Shown piece after piece: positions 24,327-32,544 of a stretch of 33,801 bases of DNA. The position numbers and the translations under genes are program-made. The stretch is from assembly GCA_029265795.1 (NCBI GenBank), contig JAJUGV010000025.1, positions 1-33,801 on the forward strand, given 5' to 3'. The notes below the pieces were generated by a model. It was not told the origin of the DNA and did no database searches. It saw nothing but the letters and a program-made list of their open reading frames with translations. Every line of letters begins with the position of its first letter. Within the stretch, counting starts at the first letter, position 1. Source of the DNA: Alcaligenaceae bacterium. Lineage in GTDB: Bacteria > Pseudomonadota > Gammaproteobacteria > Burkholderiales > Burkholderiaceae_B.

Positions 24327-25232
24327 ATGCGCAAGAAAGCTCTGGTGTTGTTTGGTGGCGTGATGGCGCTGGCCATATTCATGGCAGGCATGGTGTTAAG
24401 CGACATGCTGGCGGGCGACCGCGATCGCTTATTGCATGTAGAGCCATCCCAGTACGCCCCCGTCGTCGTTTTCGAGCAGTATGGTGAACGCTGTATGAAC
24501 TTTGTGGAAATCGAGGGCGAAGGCAGGCAGACGTGCTTTGAGTTGGATGACCCTGATCGAATGGTCTTCGAGTACACCCGCCTGATGACCGCTGCGCTGT
24601 TTGCTAAGCCTGATCCGGCGTCCATACTTGTTATTGGCTTGGGAGGAGGCACGTTATCCACGGCTCTACACAAGCTTTTGCCTGCAGCCACCATAGACAC
24701 CGTGGAACTGGACCCCGCGGTCGTCAAAGTCGCACAGCGTTATTTCGGGTATCAGATCGGGCCTCGACAGCGGGTCTACGTAGAGGACGGCCGCGCCTTC
24801 ATCGAGCGAGCCGTGCAGGAAGGTCGCCGCTACGACATCGTCATGCTGGATGCCTTTGATGAAGATTACATCCCGCCGCATCTGATGACCGTGGAGTTCC
24901 TTGAGCGGGTGCGTGAACTCCTGAGCGCTGACGGGCTGGTGGTGGCGAACCTATTCATGCAAAGCAGCACCTACGCGAGTGAATCGGCGACCTATGCCAC
25001 CGTATTCGGCGACTTCTACCAGTTACGGGCAGGTCTGGAGGGTAATCGGGTGATTATTGCCGCCGCCGGCGCATTACCGGCCCCCGTAGTGCTGGAGCGC
25101 AATGCTACTTTGCTTGAAGAACGGTTACGCCCGTTTGGTATTGACGCCACACAGACGGTGGAAGCTTTCACCGTCCATCACGAACCGCCCGGCCGTGAAC
25201 AACCACTGCGCGACCGGTCTCTTAACGGGTGA
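24327..25232 (+). CDS. Membrane-anchored spermidine-synthase-like methyltransferase-fold protein
   Basis: A 301-residue protein. The start at 24327 is chosen because GAGG lies 7 nt upstream; an ATG at 24294 would add 11 residues with no ribosome site. A single N-terminal hydrophobic segment (5-27) anchors it, with the rest probably periplasmic or membrane-bound. The Rossmann domain has IGLGGGTLSTAL (from 103), VELDPAVV (126-133), VEDGRAFI (152-159) and MLDAFDED (173-180). These are the SpeE-fold motifs, but the polyamine-site pattern of genuine spermidine synthases (a YQ-containing strand and D-S/T-x-D-P) is not seen. A polyamine aminopropyltransferase role is therefore doubtful. The C-terminus overlaps the convergent TauE-type gene by 11 bp. 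Confidence 0.85.
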   Translation: MRKKALVLFGGVMALAIFMAGMVLSDMLAGDRDRLLHVEPSQYAPVVVFEQYGERCMNFVEIEGEGRQTCFELDDPDRMVFEYTRLMTAALFAKPDPASILVIGLGGGTLSTALHKLLPAATIDTVELDPAVVKVAQRYFGYQIGPRQRVYVEDGRAFIERAVQEGRRYDIVMLDAFDEDYIPPHLMTVEFLERVRELLSADGLVVANLFMQSSTYASESATYATVFGDFYQLRAGLEGNRVIIAAAGALPAPVVLERNATLLEERLRPFGIDATQTVEAFTVHHEPPGREQPLRDRSLNG

Positions 25233-25968
25233 GTACGAGGTGTACGCCCTGCACCAGATACACGCTGCCGATCACCATGACCAGCACTTGCGTCCAGCGC
25301 CGAAACTGTTTGTCATTCAAGCGTTCCAGCACAAATTTACTCAGGCTGGTGCCAACGATCGCCATTACCACCGCCAGCCCCAGTAACAGCGTTGGTACGC
25401 TTTCCCCACCACTGATGGCGTGGCCGAAATAAACCAGCTTGGCCAAGTGCGCGCACGCCTGCGAAGCCGCTTTGGTCGCCACGACTGTCCGGCGGTCCAT
25501 GTCGGTACGGACATAGAAGACATCCAGCAGGGGGCCCGACACCCCGGCAATGAACTGCATTGCCGTGTTCATGAAACCGCAGAGTTCAGCCCCCCAAGGG
25601 CTGGTGACTTGCGGAACATAGCGTCGGGGAATGATAAGAATCAGAAAAGGAAGGACTCCCAGTGTGATAAGAACCAGCGCTCTGTCGGGGATGAAGCCGA
25701 TGAACGCGAACATCAGTCCGGCGAGCAACAGACCCACTAAGAAGCGACCGAAAATGCGCACGTCGACATGCCTGCGCCACAGTAGCGCTCGCCAACCGTT
25801 CGCGGTCAGTTGGGCTGCACCGTGCAAGACCATGGCTGCGGAGACCGGCATGAAGGCGACCAGGATACCCATCAGTATCATGCCCCCCGCCATACCGAAT
25901 ATGCCCGAGATGAACGAGGTTGCCACGACCGAGATGGCGGTAACCACAAGAAAACCAGCCTGCAACAT
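25222..25968 (-). CDS. Sulfite exporter TauE/SafE family permease
   Basis: A 248-residue polytopic protein with about eight hydrophobic segments, of the TSUP family (anion exporters and permeases). The first half has SFISGIFGMAGGMILMGILVAFMP, the duplicated family signature, followed by VLHGAAQLTANGWRALLWRRHVD. The second half has ELCGFMNTAMQFIAGVSGPLLDVFYVRTDMDRRTVVATKAASQ. Substrates in the family include sulfite, sulfoacetate and other organosulfur anions, and none can be assigned here. It converges on the methyltransferase-like gene with overlapping ends and faces the dehydrogenase gene across a 155-bp gap. Confidence 0.92.
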   Translation of the reverse strand: MLQAGFLVVTAISVVATSFISGIFGMAGGMILMGILVAFMPVSAAMVLHGAAQLTANGWRALLWRRHVDVRIFGRFLVGLLLAGLMFAFIGFIPDRALVLITLGVLPFLILIIPRRYVPQVTSPWGAELCGFMNTAMQFIAGVSGPLLDVFYVRTDMDRRTVVATKAASQACAHLAKLVYFGHAISGGESVPTLLLGLAVVMAIVGTSLSKFVLERLNDKQFRRWTQVLVMVIGSVYLVQGVHLVLTR

Positions 25969-26123
25969 GGAAATACCTTATACGAATCTTGGCGCGAAGT
26001 TTACCAATATGCGCCTAAATCAGAGTGTTTGTTCAAGGTGGCGTATTTATGGGCGTACGGCTACCATCTGTGCCATCTCTTCCCAGAGTACACCGACACT
26101 TTGTTTTTAGTCTGAACGCACCC

Positions 26124-27095
26124 ATGACATCTTCTTCCGCCGTTGCCGTGTTCGTTGCTTGTGATCTTCCCAATAGCGTCCAAAATTTATTCACGCAGCG
26201 CTTTCGCGCCCGATGCAATGATCAAGGCCGTACGCTTACAGCGGCGGAACTGCTAGATGGTGTGCAGGGCATGGACGTGCTGGTGTTGACGGCCACTGAT
26301 CGGCTGGACGCAGAGCTGGTGGAGCGGCTTCCGGACTCGGTGAAAGTCGTGTGTACCTATTCCATTGGGCTGGAGCACATGGATATCGAGGCGCTCAAGG
26401 CGCGCGGCATTGCGGTGCTCGCGACGCCGGATGTGTTGAGCGAATCGTGTGCCGACACCGCATTTCTGCTCATGCTTGGCGCGGCCCGTCGGGTCGTGGA
26501 AAGCAGCGCCTTGGTACGCAGCGGCGAATGGACGGGTTGGACGCCGCGCCAGTTGCTGGGTGTAGACGTATGGGGCCGTCGTCTGGGCATATTGGGTATG
26601 GGGCGCATCGGGCAGGCGATCGCTCGACGGGCCCGCGGTTTTGGCATGACAGTGCACTACCACAACCGTCGCCGTCTTGAGCCTCAATTCGAAGAAGATG
26701 CCATTTATCACGCCGGCCTGGGCGAACTGGCTGAACACAGCGACTTTCTGTGCATCGCGTGTCCTTCCAGCCCCGAAACACGCGGCATCGTGAATGGTGA
26801 AATTCTTGCACGGCTGCCTGCGCAGGCCGTGGTCTGCAATATTGCGCGAGGCGACATCATCGACGACGAAGCGCTGGTAGCGGCGTTGATTTCCGGCAAG
26901 GTGGCAGCGGCGGGGCTGGATGTATTCGCCGGCGAGCCGGATATCCATCCCGCCTATCGCACGTTGCCGAATGTGTTCGGTCTGCCACACATCGGCAGCA
27001 GCACGGAAAGCACACGGCTGGCGATGGGCGAGTTGCTGTGCGATGGGATAACCGCCTTTTTCGCGGGCCGACAACCTAATAATCGAATTGCCTGA
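26124..27095 (+). CDS. D-isomer-specific 2-hydroxyacid dehydrogenase (NADPH-type, glyoxylate/hydroxypyruvate reductase-like)
   Basis: A 323-residue cytoplasmic dehydrogenase that reduces a 2-keto acid to its D-2-hydroxy acid or the reverse. The Rossmann motif LGILGMGRIGQAIARRARGFGM (from 154) ends its second strand in HNRR (180-183), not an acidic residue, so NADP(H) is preferred. The catalytic set is Arg242 in NIARGDIIDD, Glu271 in FAGEPDIHP and His289 in LPHIGSST. The start at 26124 gives the usual family length; an in-frame ATG at 26025 would add 33 residues that do not resemble the family. No clear ribosome site is visible. The protease gene starts 60 bp downstream. Confidence 0.93.
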   Translation: MTSSSAVAVFVACDLPNSVQNLFTQRFRARCNDQGRTLTAAELLDGVQGMDVLVLTATDRLDAELVERLPDSVKVVCTYSIGLEHMDIEALKARGIAVLATPDVLSESCADTAFLLMLGAARRVVESSALVRSGEWTGWTPRQLLGVDVWGRRLGILGMGRIGQAIARRARGFGMTVHYHNRRRLEPQFEEDAIYHAGLGELAEHSDFLCIACPSSPETRGIVNGEILARLPAQAVVCNIARGDIIDDEALVAALISGKVAAAGLDVFAGEPDIHPAYRTLPNVFGLPHIGSSTESTRLAMGELLCDGITAFFAGRQPNNRIA

Positions 27096-27154
27096 ATTTA
27101 TTAGTTACTATCCGTAATGCTCGTTAATCGTTGAAGCATATACGGAGGCTTGAG

Positions 27155-29545
27155 GTGGCTACACGTTTCATCCCGTCCGACCCGCTATTCCCCTTGCAAT
27201 GGCATTTGCACAATACAGGCACCGTGAAGGGCGCTGTGGCGGGGTTCGATATTAATGTGCTTCCCGTCTGGCCGGATTACACCGGCAAGGGCCGTCTGGT
27301 AGGCATCTTCGATGAGGGAATGGACGAAACACACCCTGATCTGGTGGCGAACTATCGTGCCGATCTGGGTTGGGACTTCATCGATGACAGGCCTGGCGGC
27401 CAAGCTCGAGCCGACCTTGATAACCACGGCGTAGCGGTGGCGGGGCTCATTGCAGCAAGCGCCCATAATGATATTGGCGGGGTGGGTGTGGCTTGGGACG
27501 CCCAATTCACCATGCATTATTTCAAGCTCAGGGACGTTGACGAATCGCTCTATGAAGCCTTTTGGCGTAGTAGCGAAAAAATGGTGGCACAAGGCATCGA
27601 GATTGCGAACCACAGTTGGGGCCCAGGTGTGCCTTTTTATGTGGACGGGTCCGACCAGCAGGAAGTGCACGGCATCGGCCGTTATCTGGCAAACACGGGC
27701 CGTGAAGGCCTGGGCATGGTGGTCACGTTCTCCGCAGGTAACGAACGCCTCGACGGCATGAACACGAATTACGACGCAAGCACTACCATGCCGTGGGTGA
27801 TCGTCGTGGGTGCCAGCGATCAGTCAGGCGGCATGGCGGTGTACTCCACGCCCGGGGCCAATGTTCTGATTTCCGCCCCCGGTTCTATGCCGGCCAGCAT
27901 TGTGTCGACTGACCGACAAGGCACGGATGGTTACAACACCAAGCCTGGAACAGCGGGCGATTACACCAACACAGAAGAATCCTACTTTAACGGCACTTCA
28001 GCGGCATCGCCGATTGCGGCCGGGGTGGTCGCTTTGATGCTGGAAGCCAATAGTGGCTTGGGCTATCGAGATGTTCAGGAGATCTTGGCCTATTCAGCCC
28101 GCCGAGCGACGTTTCTCGACCGAGACCATCAAAAGGCATATAACGGCGCGCATGATTGGAATGGTGGAGCACTGCTGGTCAGCCATAATTTTGGCTTTGG
28201 ACATATCGATGCACATGCCGCAGTCCGTCTGGCAGAGAGCTGGCATAAGGTCAGCACACTAGCCAACTTGGTTATCGAAGACGGAGAGGTCGCGCAACGT
28301 GAACTGACCGTGGAGGCGGGTGAGCAAGCGACTGTCACAGCCGACTTCTCGGCTGACAATCGGGTCGAGCACATGCTGGTCCACGTCGATTTGGAAGCCG
28401 AACAGCTTGGGCAAGTGACGCTGGAACTGATCTCACCGGATGGAACGGCGAGTTGGCTGCTATACGAACCCAAGCCGTATGTCGACGACGACGATGGGGA
28501 AGTTTACCCCCTGCCTGTGGACCTGGAATTTACTCACAGTACTGTTCAAAACTGGGGCGAAGACCTGGCCGGTACCTGGACCTTGCGTCTGAGCAACGGG
28601 GAGGAGGGTGACACGGTACATCTGAAGAACTGGTCCATCCAGGCTTTTACGGCGGGCCAAGTGGGCAGCGACGGCGTGCAGATCTTTACGGACGAATTTG
28701 CACGCTTTGTTGATGAAGAGGCTGAGCGGACGGTGCTGGATGCCGCCAATGGCCGCACATTAAACGCGGCGGCGGTCACTTCGGATGTGGTCTTTGACCT
28801 GAGCGGGGGGGTGTCGGCCATAGGTGAGACCGAGATTCACCTTGCTGACCCGGGGGCGTTTTCGCATCTGGTTTCGGGCGACGGCAATGACATTCTGATT
28901 GGTAACGAGGCCGACAACATTCTGATGCCAGGGCGCGGCTATAACCATGTGGATGGGGGGGCGGGGTTGGATGTCCTGCGCTTGATTGGTGAGTCTGGGA
29001 ACTATTCCGTCAATGCCCATGGTGAGATGCTGGCGGTGCATAGTCACGCCCTCTGGAATGGAGGGGTGGATTACGTGCACGGTGTGGAGCTGCTGCACTT
29101 TGCCGATCGGGTGATGCTGACCCACGTTCCCGAGCTACATGGCCCGGACTTATTCGACGAAGCCAGCTATCTGCTGCAAAACCCCGATGTGGCGCAGGCG
29201 GTTGCTGCAGGCTGGCTGGGCAGTGGTCGGCAGCACTATGAACAGTGGGGCGAGAGCGAAGGGCGCAATCCCAATAGCTTGTTTAGCGAGGCCTGGTATC
29301 TGGCCCAGTACGCGGATGTGGCCCAGGCGGTAGAAGAGGGTGCTGTGTCCAGCGGATTTGCGCATTACAGCCAGTGGGGTTGGACAGAAGGGCGAGCGCC
29401 TTCGACCTGGATGAATACGGCGGAATATTTGCAAGCCTATCCGGATGTGGAAGCGGCGGGCGTAGAGCCGCTGCAGCATTATCTGATGTACGGTATCCAC
29501 GAGGGTCGTATGATCAATGCACTGAACGTGGATGCGTGGATTTAA
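27155..29545 (+). CDS. RTX-like S8 serine protease with P domain and C-terminal repeats
   Basis: A 796-residue subtilisin-like protease. The triad is Asp53 in IFDEGMDETHPDL, His91 in DNHGVAVAG and Ser282 in NGTSAASP, with oxyanion Asn196 in FSAGNE. A proprotein-convertase P domain follows (about 376-500), including LGQVTLELISPDG and NLKNW-like ends. Region 545-660 is acidic, with VSGDGNDILIGNEADNIL, a single RTX-type calcium-binding motif. At 666-796 three repeats of about 45 residues carry YL-x-NPDVA-x-AV, HY-x-x-WG and EGR-x-P. No N-terminal signal peptide is seen, so type I secretion is likely. The GTG at 27155 follows GGAGG by 6 nt; the TTG at 27131 is less likely. The next gene, an aminotransferase, begins 21 bp downstream. 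Confidence 0.93.
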   Translation: MATRFIPSDPLFPLQWHLHNTGTVKGAVAGFDINVLPVWPDYTGKGRLVGIFDEGMDETHPDLVANYRADLGWDFIDDRPGGQARADLDNHGVAVAGLIAASAHNDIGGVGVAWDAQFTMHYFKLRDVDESLYEAFWRSSEKMVAQGIEIANHSWGPGVPFYVDGSDQQEVHGIGRYLANTGREGLGMVVTFSAGNERLDGMNTNYDASTTMPWVIVVGASDQSGGMAVYSTPGANVLISAPGSMPASIVSTDRQGTDGYNTKPGTAGDYTNTEESYFNGTSAASPIAAGVVALMLEANSGLGYRDVQEILAYSARRATFLDRDHQKAYNGAHDWNGGALLVSHNFGFGHIDAHAAVRLAESWHKVSTLANLVIEDGEVAQRELTVEAGEQATVTADFSADNRVEHMLVHVDLEAEQLGQVTLELISPDGTASWLLYEPKPYVDDDDGEVYPLPVDLEFTHSTVQNWGEDLAGTWTLRLSNGEEGDTVHLKNWSIQAFTAGQVGSDGVQIFTDEFARFVDEEAERTVLDAANGRTLNAAAVTSDVVFDLSGGVSAIGETEIHLADPGAFSHLVSGDGNDILIGNEADNILMPGRGYNHVDGGAGLDVLRLIGESGNYSVNAHGEMLAVHSHALWNGGVDYVHGVELLHFADRVMLTHVPELHGPDLFDEASYLLQNPDVAQAVAAGWLGSGRQHYEQWGESEGRNPNSLFSEAWYLAQYADVAQAVEEGAVSSGFAHYSQWGWTEGRAPSTWMNTAEYLQAYPDVEAAGVEPLQHYLMYGIHEGRMINALNVDAWI

Positions 29546-29566
29546 GTCCCAATTTAGGAGAACGAA

Positions 29567-30703
29567 ATGCCTGGACTGCTTCCCGATGTCGATCCCGATG
29601 GATTGCTCGAATATTCTGTGGTGTACACCGATCGTGCGCTGAATCACATGTCGGTGCGCTTCCAGAGGGTGATGAATGACATCAGCCGTACGCTTAAGCA
29701 GGTCTACAAGGCAAAGTCGGCTATTGTGGTGCCTGGCAGCGGTACTTACGGCATGGAGGCGGTCGCGAGGCAGTTTGCCACCGGCAAGCACTGCCTAGTC
29801 ATACGTAACGGCTGGTTCAGCTTCCGTTGGAGCCAGATCTTCGATATGGGCTCGATCCCTTCCAAGACGACGGTGCTGACCGCGACTCAAGAGGCACCGG
29901 GTCCACAAGCGCCTTTCGCGCCCCCGCCTATCAGTGAAGTGGTGGCGGCCATCGCTGAACATAAGCCGGATTTGGTCTTCGCCGCGCATGTCGAAACGGC
30001 TTCAGGCATTATGTTGCCTACCGACTACCTGCGAGCGGTTGCCGACGCGGTCCATGCTCACGGCGGGATGTTCGTACTTGACTGTATTGCCTCGGGTGCA
30101 ATCTGGGTCGATATGGAAGAAGCCGGCGTGGATATCTTAATCAGTGCGCCTCAGAAAGGCTGGTCGGGGCCCGCCTGTGCCGGTCTCGTAATGTTGGGCG
30201 AGCAGGCACGCGAGCGGATCGAACACACTACCAGCACCAGCTTTTCGTGTGATCTGCGCAAATGGCTGCAGATGATGGAAGCGTACGAGCAAGGCGGTTT
30301 TGCCTATCACGCCACCATGCCGACTGACTCGCTGCTGACGTTGCGTGATGTCATGGCAGAGGCTGAAGCGCGCGGTTTCGAAAATCTGCGTGCCGCACAG
30401 CAGGAACTGGGTACGCGTGTGCGCGCCATGCTACGCGACAAAGGTTTCAAGAGCGTCGCTGCACCGGGCTTCGAAGCGCCCGGGGTCGTGGTGTGCTACA
30501 CCGATGATGACGGCATTCAATCCACCCGTAAATTCGCCCAGGTGGGCGTTCAGGCGGCTGCCGGGGTCCCCTTGCAATGCGGCGAACCCGATGACTTCAA
30601 GACTTTCCGTATCGGCCTCTTCGGGCTGGATAAATGGGCCGACATTGACGCCACGGTGCAAAGGCTGGAAAGGGCCGTAGACCAGGTCCTGGCTACGGCC
30701 TGA
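29567..30703 (+). CDS. Class V (alanine-glyoxylate type) aminotransferase
   Basis: A 378-residue PLP enzyme of fold type I, class V. PLP-binding elements are the phosphate loop PGSGTYGME (56-64), HVETASG (141-147), Asp172 in LDCIASGA and the Schiff-base Lys197 in SAPQKGWSGP. The family includes alanine-, serine- and aspartate-glyoxylate aminotransferases and 2-aminoethylphosphonate transaminase. QKGWSGP with a preceding acidic-hydrophobic strand fits the AGT group. AGGAGA lies upstream of the ATG. With a glyoxylate/hydroxypyruvate-reductase-like gene two positions upstream, a role in glyoxylate or serine metabolism is plausible. A strong hairpin covers the last codons. Confidence 0.93.
   Translation: MPGLLPDVDPDGLLEYSVVYTDRALNHMSVRFQRVMNDISRTLKQVYKAKSAIVVPGSGTYGMEAVARQFATGKHCLVIRNGWFSFRWSQIFDMGSIPSKTTVLTATQEAPGPQAPFAPPPISEVVAAIAEHKPDLVFAAHVETASGIMLPTDYLRAVADAVHAHGGMFVLDCIASGAIWVDMEEAGVDILISAPQKGWSGPACAGLVMLGEQARERIEHTTSTSFSCDLRKWLQMMEAYEQGGFAYHATMPTDSLLTLRDVMAEAEARGFENLRAAQQELGTRVRAMLRDKGFKSVAAPGFEAPGVVVCYTDDDGIQSTRKFAQVGVQAAAGVPLQCGEPDDFKTFRIGLFGLDKWADIDATVQRLERAVDQVLATA
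30673..30700. terminator. Hairpin at the 3' end of the aminotransferase gene
   Basis: GGCCGTAG and CTACGGCC (8 bp) enclose a nested CCAGG-T-CCTGG, giving a long GC-rich stem with one bulged A. It lies inside the last codons, directly before the TGA (30701-30703) and 16 bp before the convergent hydratase stop. No T-run follows. It may block read-through between the convergent genes. Confidence 0.45.
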
Positions 30704-30715
30704 AGCCCGCAGCGC

Positions 30716-31471
30716 TTACTCGAAGACCACGTCTAAATCGGGGAGGTCCATCCCCGATAGCGTGGTCGTCCAACGCTGGCCTGCGGCAATGGGGTAGGCG
30801 GCCGTCAAGGTACCCGTGGTGACAATATCACCCGCCTTGATGGGAGGCCGCCCTTGTGCCATCAGCGCCTTCACAAGATGAAGAACGGAATTCAAAGGGT
30901 TGCCCAGCACCAAAGTGCCCGAACCCTTCTCCTTCAATTCCCCATCGCAGCACAACTCCACCTCTACACGCTCCAACTGAAAACTGGGGTCTGACCCCAG
31001 TTTTTCTACGGGACGTTGTTCGGCGATGAGGAGTGCGCCGTGCATGCCGCCGTTGGCGATGGCTCGGGTGGCGGTGGGGGGTTGGCCGTCGGTGGCGGAG
31101 ACGACGATTTCATAGCCTTGCGCCATCCAGTCGATACAGTCGAGCAGGGTATCGAAGGTGGCGTCCGACGGAGGCGCTTTGTGGAAGTGCACTACGATTT
31201 CCGGTTCGATTCTGGGGCCGTGGAAGGGCGCCAGGGAATATCGAAACGGCCGGCCGGTGGCGAAGACTACGGTGTCGTCATACATGGCGCCCCACATGGG
31301 TTCCGTCGCGCCGAGCTGTTCCCACATCTTGGTATTGGTATAGCCGACCTTGTAGCCGATAATCGCCGCCCCTTCACGGACGCGCTGCGCTTCGCGTTCG
31401 GCGGCTGCTCGGTAGGCGGCGGCGAGTTCGGCAGGGGTGGCTGGTGCAGGAAAAGAGCGTGTCATGTACAT
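30716..31471 (-). CDS. MhpD-type hydratase (2-keto-4-pentenoate hydratase/oxalocrotonate decarboxylase family)
   Basis: A 251-residue enzyme of the FAH-fold hydratase/decarboxylase family used in meta-cleavage pathways. It has AAIIGYKVGYTNTKMWEQLG (36-54), the metal-binding GPRIEPEIVV (85-94), a C-terminal LVLGNPLNSV and GDIVTTGTLTAAYPI. These match MhpD/DmpE-like hydratases. Residues 156-164 (EKLGSDPSF) are encoded by palindrome copy 2 and lie in a loop where family members, as I recall them, run directly from an RPV-like turn into the next strand. An insertion of about 8-10 residues is therefore suspected. It is the last gene of the minus-strand row behind the FAH and Bug genes. The start could be ATG 31471 or 31465; neither has a good ribosome site. 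Confidence 0.9.
   Translation of the reverse strand: MYMTRSFPAPATPAELAAAYRAAAEREAQRVREGAAIIGYKVGYTNTKMWEQLGATEPMWGAMYDDTVVFATGRPFRYSLAPFHGPRIEPEIVVHFHKAPPSDATFDTLLDCIDWMAQGYEIVVSATDGQPPTATRAIANGGMHGALLIAEQRPVEKLGSDPSFQLERVEVELCCDGELKEKGSGTLVLGNPLNSVLHLVKALMAQGRPPIKAGDIVTTGTLTAAYPIAAGQRWTTTLSGMDLPDLDVVFE
30980..31004. repeat. Coding palindrome, copy 2 (in the hydratase gene)
   Basis: A perfect inverted repeat with 12-bp arms (AAAACTGGGGTC on the left) about a central T. It has the same core as copy 1 at 105-119 and lies in the same orientation relative to the gene and the same reading frame. It encodes KLGSDPS within EKLGSDPSF. The longer perfect arms suggest this copy is the less eroded. Confidence 0.8.
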
Positions 31472-31512
31472 ACCCGGTAAGTGGTTGGAAGATGGCCAAG
31501 CATACCGTGTAC

Positions 31513-32481
31513 TTATTCGACTTTGCCGATATCCTGCACTGCTTGCCGCAGCACGACATCGTCGGCATCCCAGTATTCCTGGAATTCGTCGGCGTCCAAA
31601 TATTCGATGGGGCTGCCCGTTGCTTCCACTTTGGCTTGTACATCGGGGTCGTTGGCGACTTTGCGGGCTGCCTCACGAAGGCGTTGTACGACCTCGTCCG
31701 GGGCGTCTTTCTGTACAAAAATGCCGGACCACTGCACGAATTTCACGTCATATCCCGAGTCTTTCAAACTGGGAACATCCGGCAAGGACTGCAGCGGTTT
31801 GTCGCCCCAATGTGCGAGGGGGCGCACTGTGCCGGCTTTAATGTGCTGAAGTATGCTGGACGGGCCGGTAGAGATGGCATCAACCTGGCCACCCAGCAAC
31901 GCAGCGACAGCCGGCCCGGCGCCCGTATAGGGAATATGCGTCATTTCGATGTCGGCATTTTTTTCCAGCATTGCCATGGGAACATGCATGGAGCCATAAA
32001 TGCCGGAGCTGCCGTAGTTAAGATCGCCCGGAGCCTTGCGAGCCGCCTCGACGAATTCGTCTACGGTTTTCCAGGGCGCCTTGGCTGGGACAACCAGTAC
32101 GGTTGGGTCGGCAGTGATGCGTGCAATGGCTTTGAAGTCGGTGGTGTCATAGGCGGCTTTACGACCCAATATCTTGTCGGCCTCGGGCAAAATGGAAATG
32201 GAAGACAGCATGAGCATGATGGTGTAGCCGTCCGGTTTTGCGCGCGCGGCTTCACCGGCGCCAATCGCGCCCCCTGCGCCTGCCTTGTTTTCCACCACCA
32301 CCGGCTGGCCGAGTTCCTTGCTCAATGCATCGGCAATGGGGCGTGCCACAGTGTCCGTCACGCCACCTGGCGGGAAGGGAACAATCATGGTGATGGGGCG
32401 TTGCGGGTACTGTGCCCAGGCCGAGCCGGCCGCCAATAGCGCCATGCCCGCTATGAAGCTTTTTAGTGTGGCTGATTTCAT
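31513..32481 (-). CDS. Bug-family (TctC-like) solute-binding protein
   Basis: A 322-residue periplasmic protein. The signal peptide ends SAWA-QYP (about residue 23). Family blocks are YPQRPITMIVPFPPGGVTDTVARPIADALS, GQPVVVENKAGAGGAIGAGEAARAKPDGYTI, LNYGSSGIYGSMHVPMAMLE, HIPYTGAGPAVAALLGGQVDAI and a C-terminal APDEVVQRLREAARKV. It is a carboxylate or aromatic-acid binding protein with no permease in the same row. It may dock onto either TctAB pair or another permease. It lies between the FAH-family and hydratase genes, so its ligand is probably the substrate of that pathway. Confidence 0.95.
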   Translation of the reverse strand: MKSATLKSFIAGMALLAAGSAWAQYPQRPITMIVPFPPGGVTDTVARPIADALSKELGQPVVVENKAGAGGAIGAGEAARAKPDGYTIMLMLSSISILPEADKILGRKAAYDTTDFKAIARITADPTVLVVPAKAPWKTVDEFVEAARKAPGDLNYGSSGIYGSMHVPMAMLEKNADIEMTHIPYTGAGPAVAALLGGQVDAISTGPSSILQHIKAGTVRPLAHWGDKPLQSLPDVPSLKDSGYDVKFVQWSGIFVQKDAPDEVVQRLREAARKVANDPDVQAKVEATGSPIEYLDADEFQEYWDADDVVLRQAVQDIGKVE

Positions 32482-32544
32482 GCGTGTCTCCTTTTAGCGT
32501 TGAGCCGGTACAGTGCCGGCCCGTTTGTTTCTTACAGACCGAAC

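Noticed and set aside
24327-25232. Assignment as a true spermidine synthase (speE)
   Set aside because: The polyamine-binding signature is not seen and a membrane anchor is present, so only the fold is claimed.
27131-27154. TTG start for the S8 protease
   Set aside because: GGAGG lies inside that stretch at the right distance for the GTG at 27155, which is the better start.
31444-32439. Long open frame antisense to the Bug protein
   Set aside because: It is the mirror of a canonical Bug gene with signal peptide, and its own translation has no family features.
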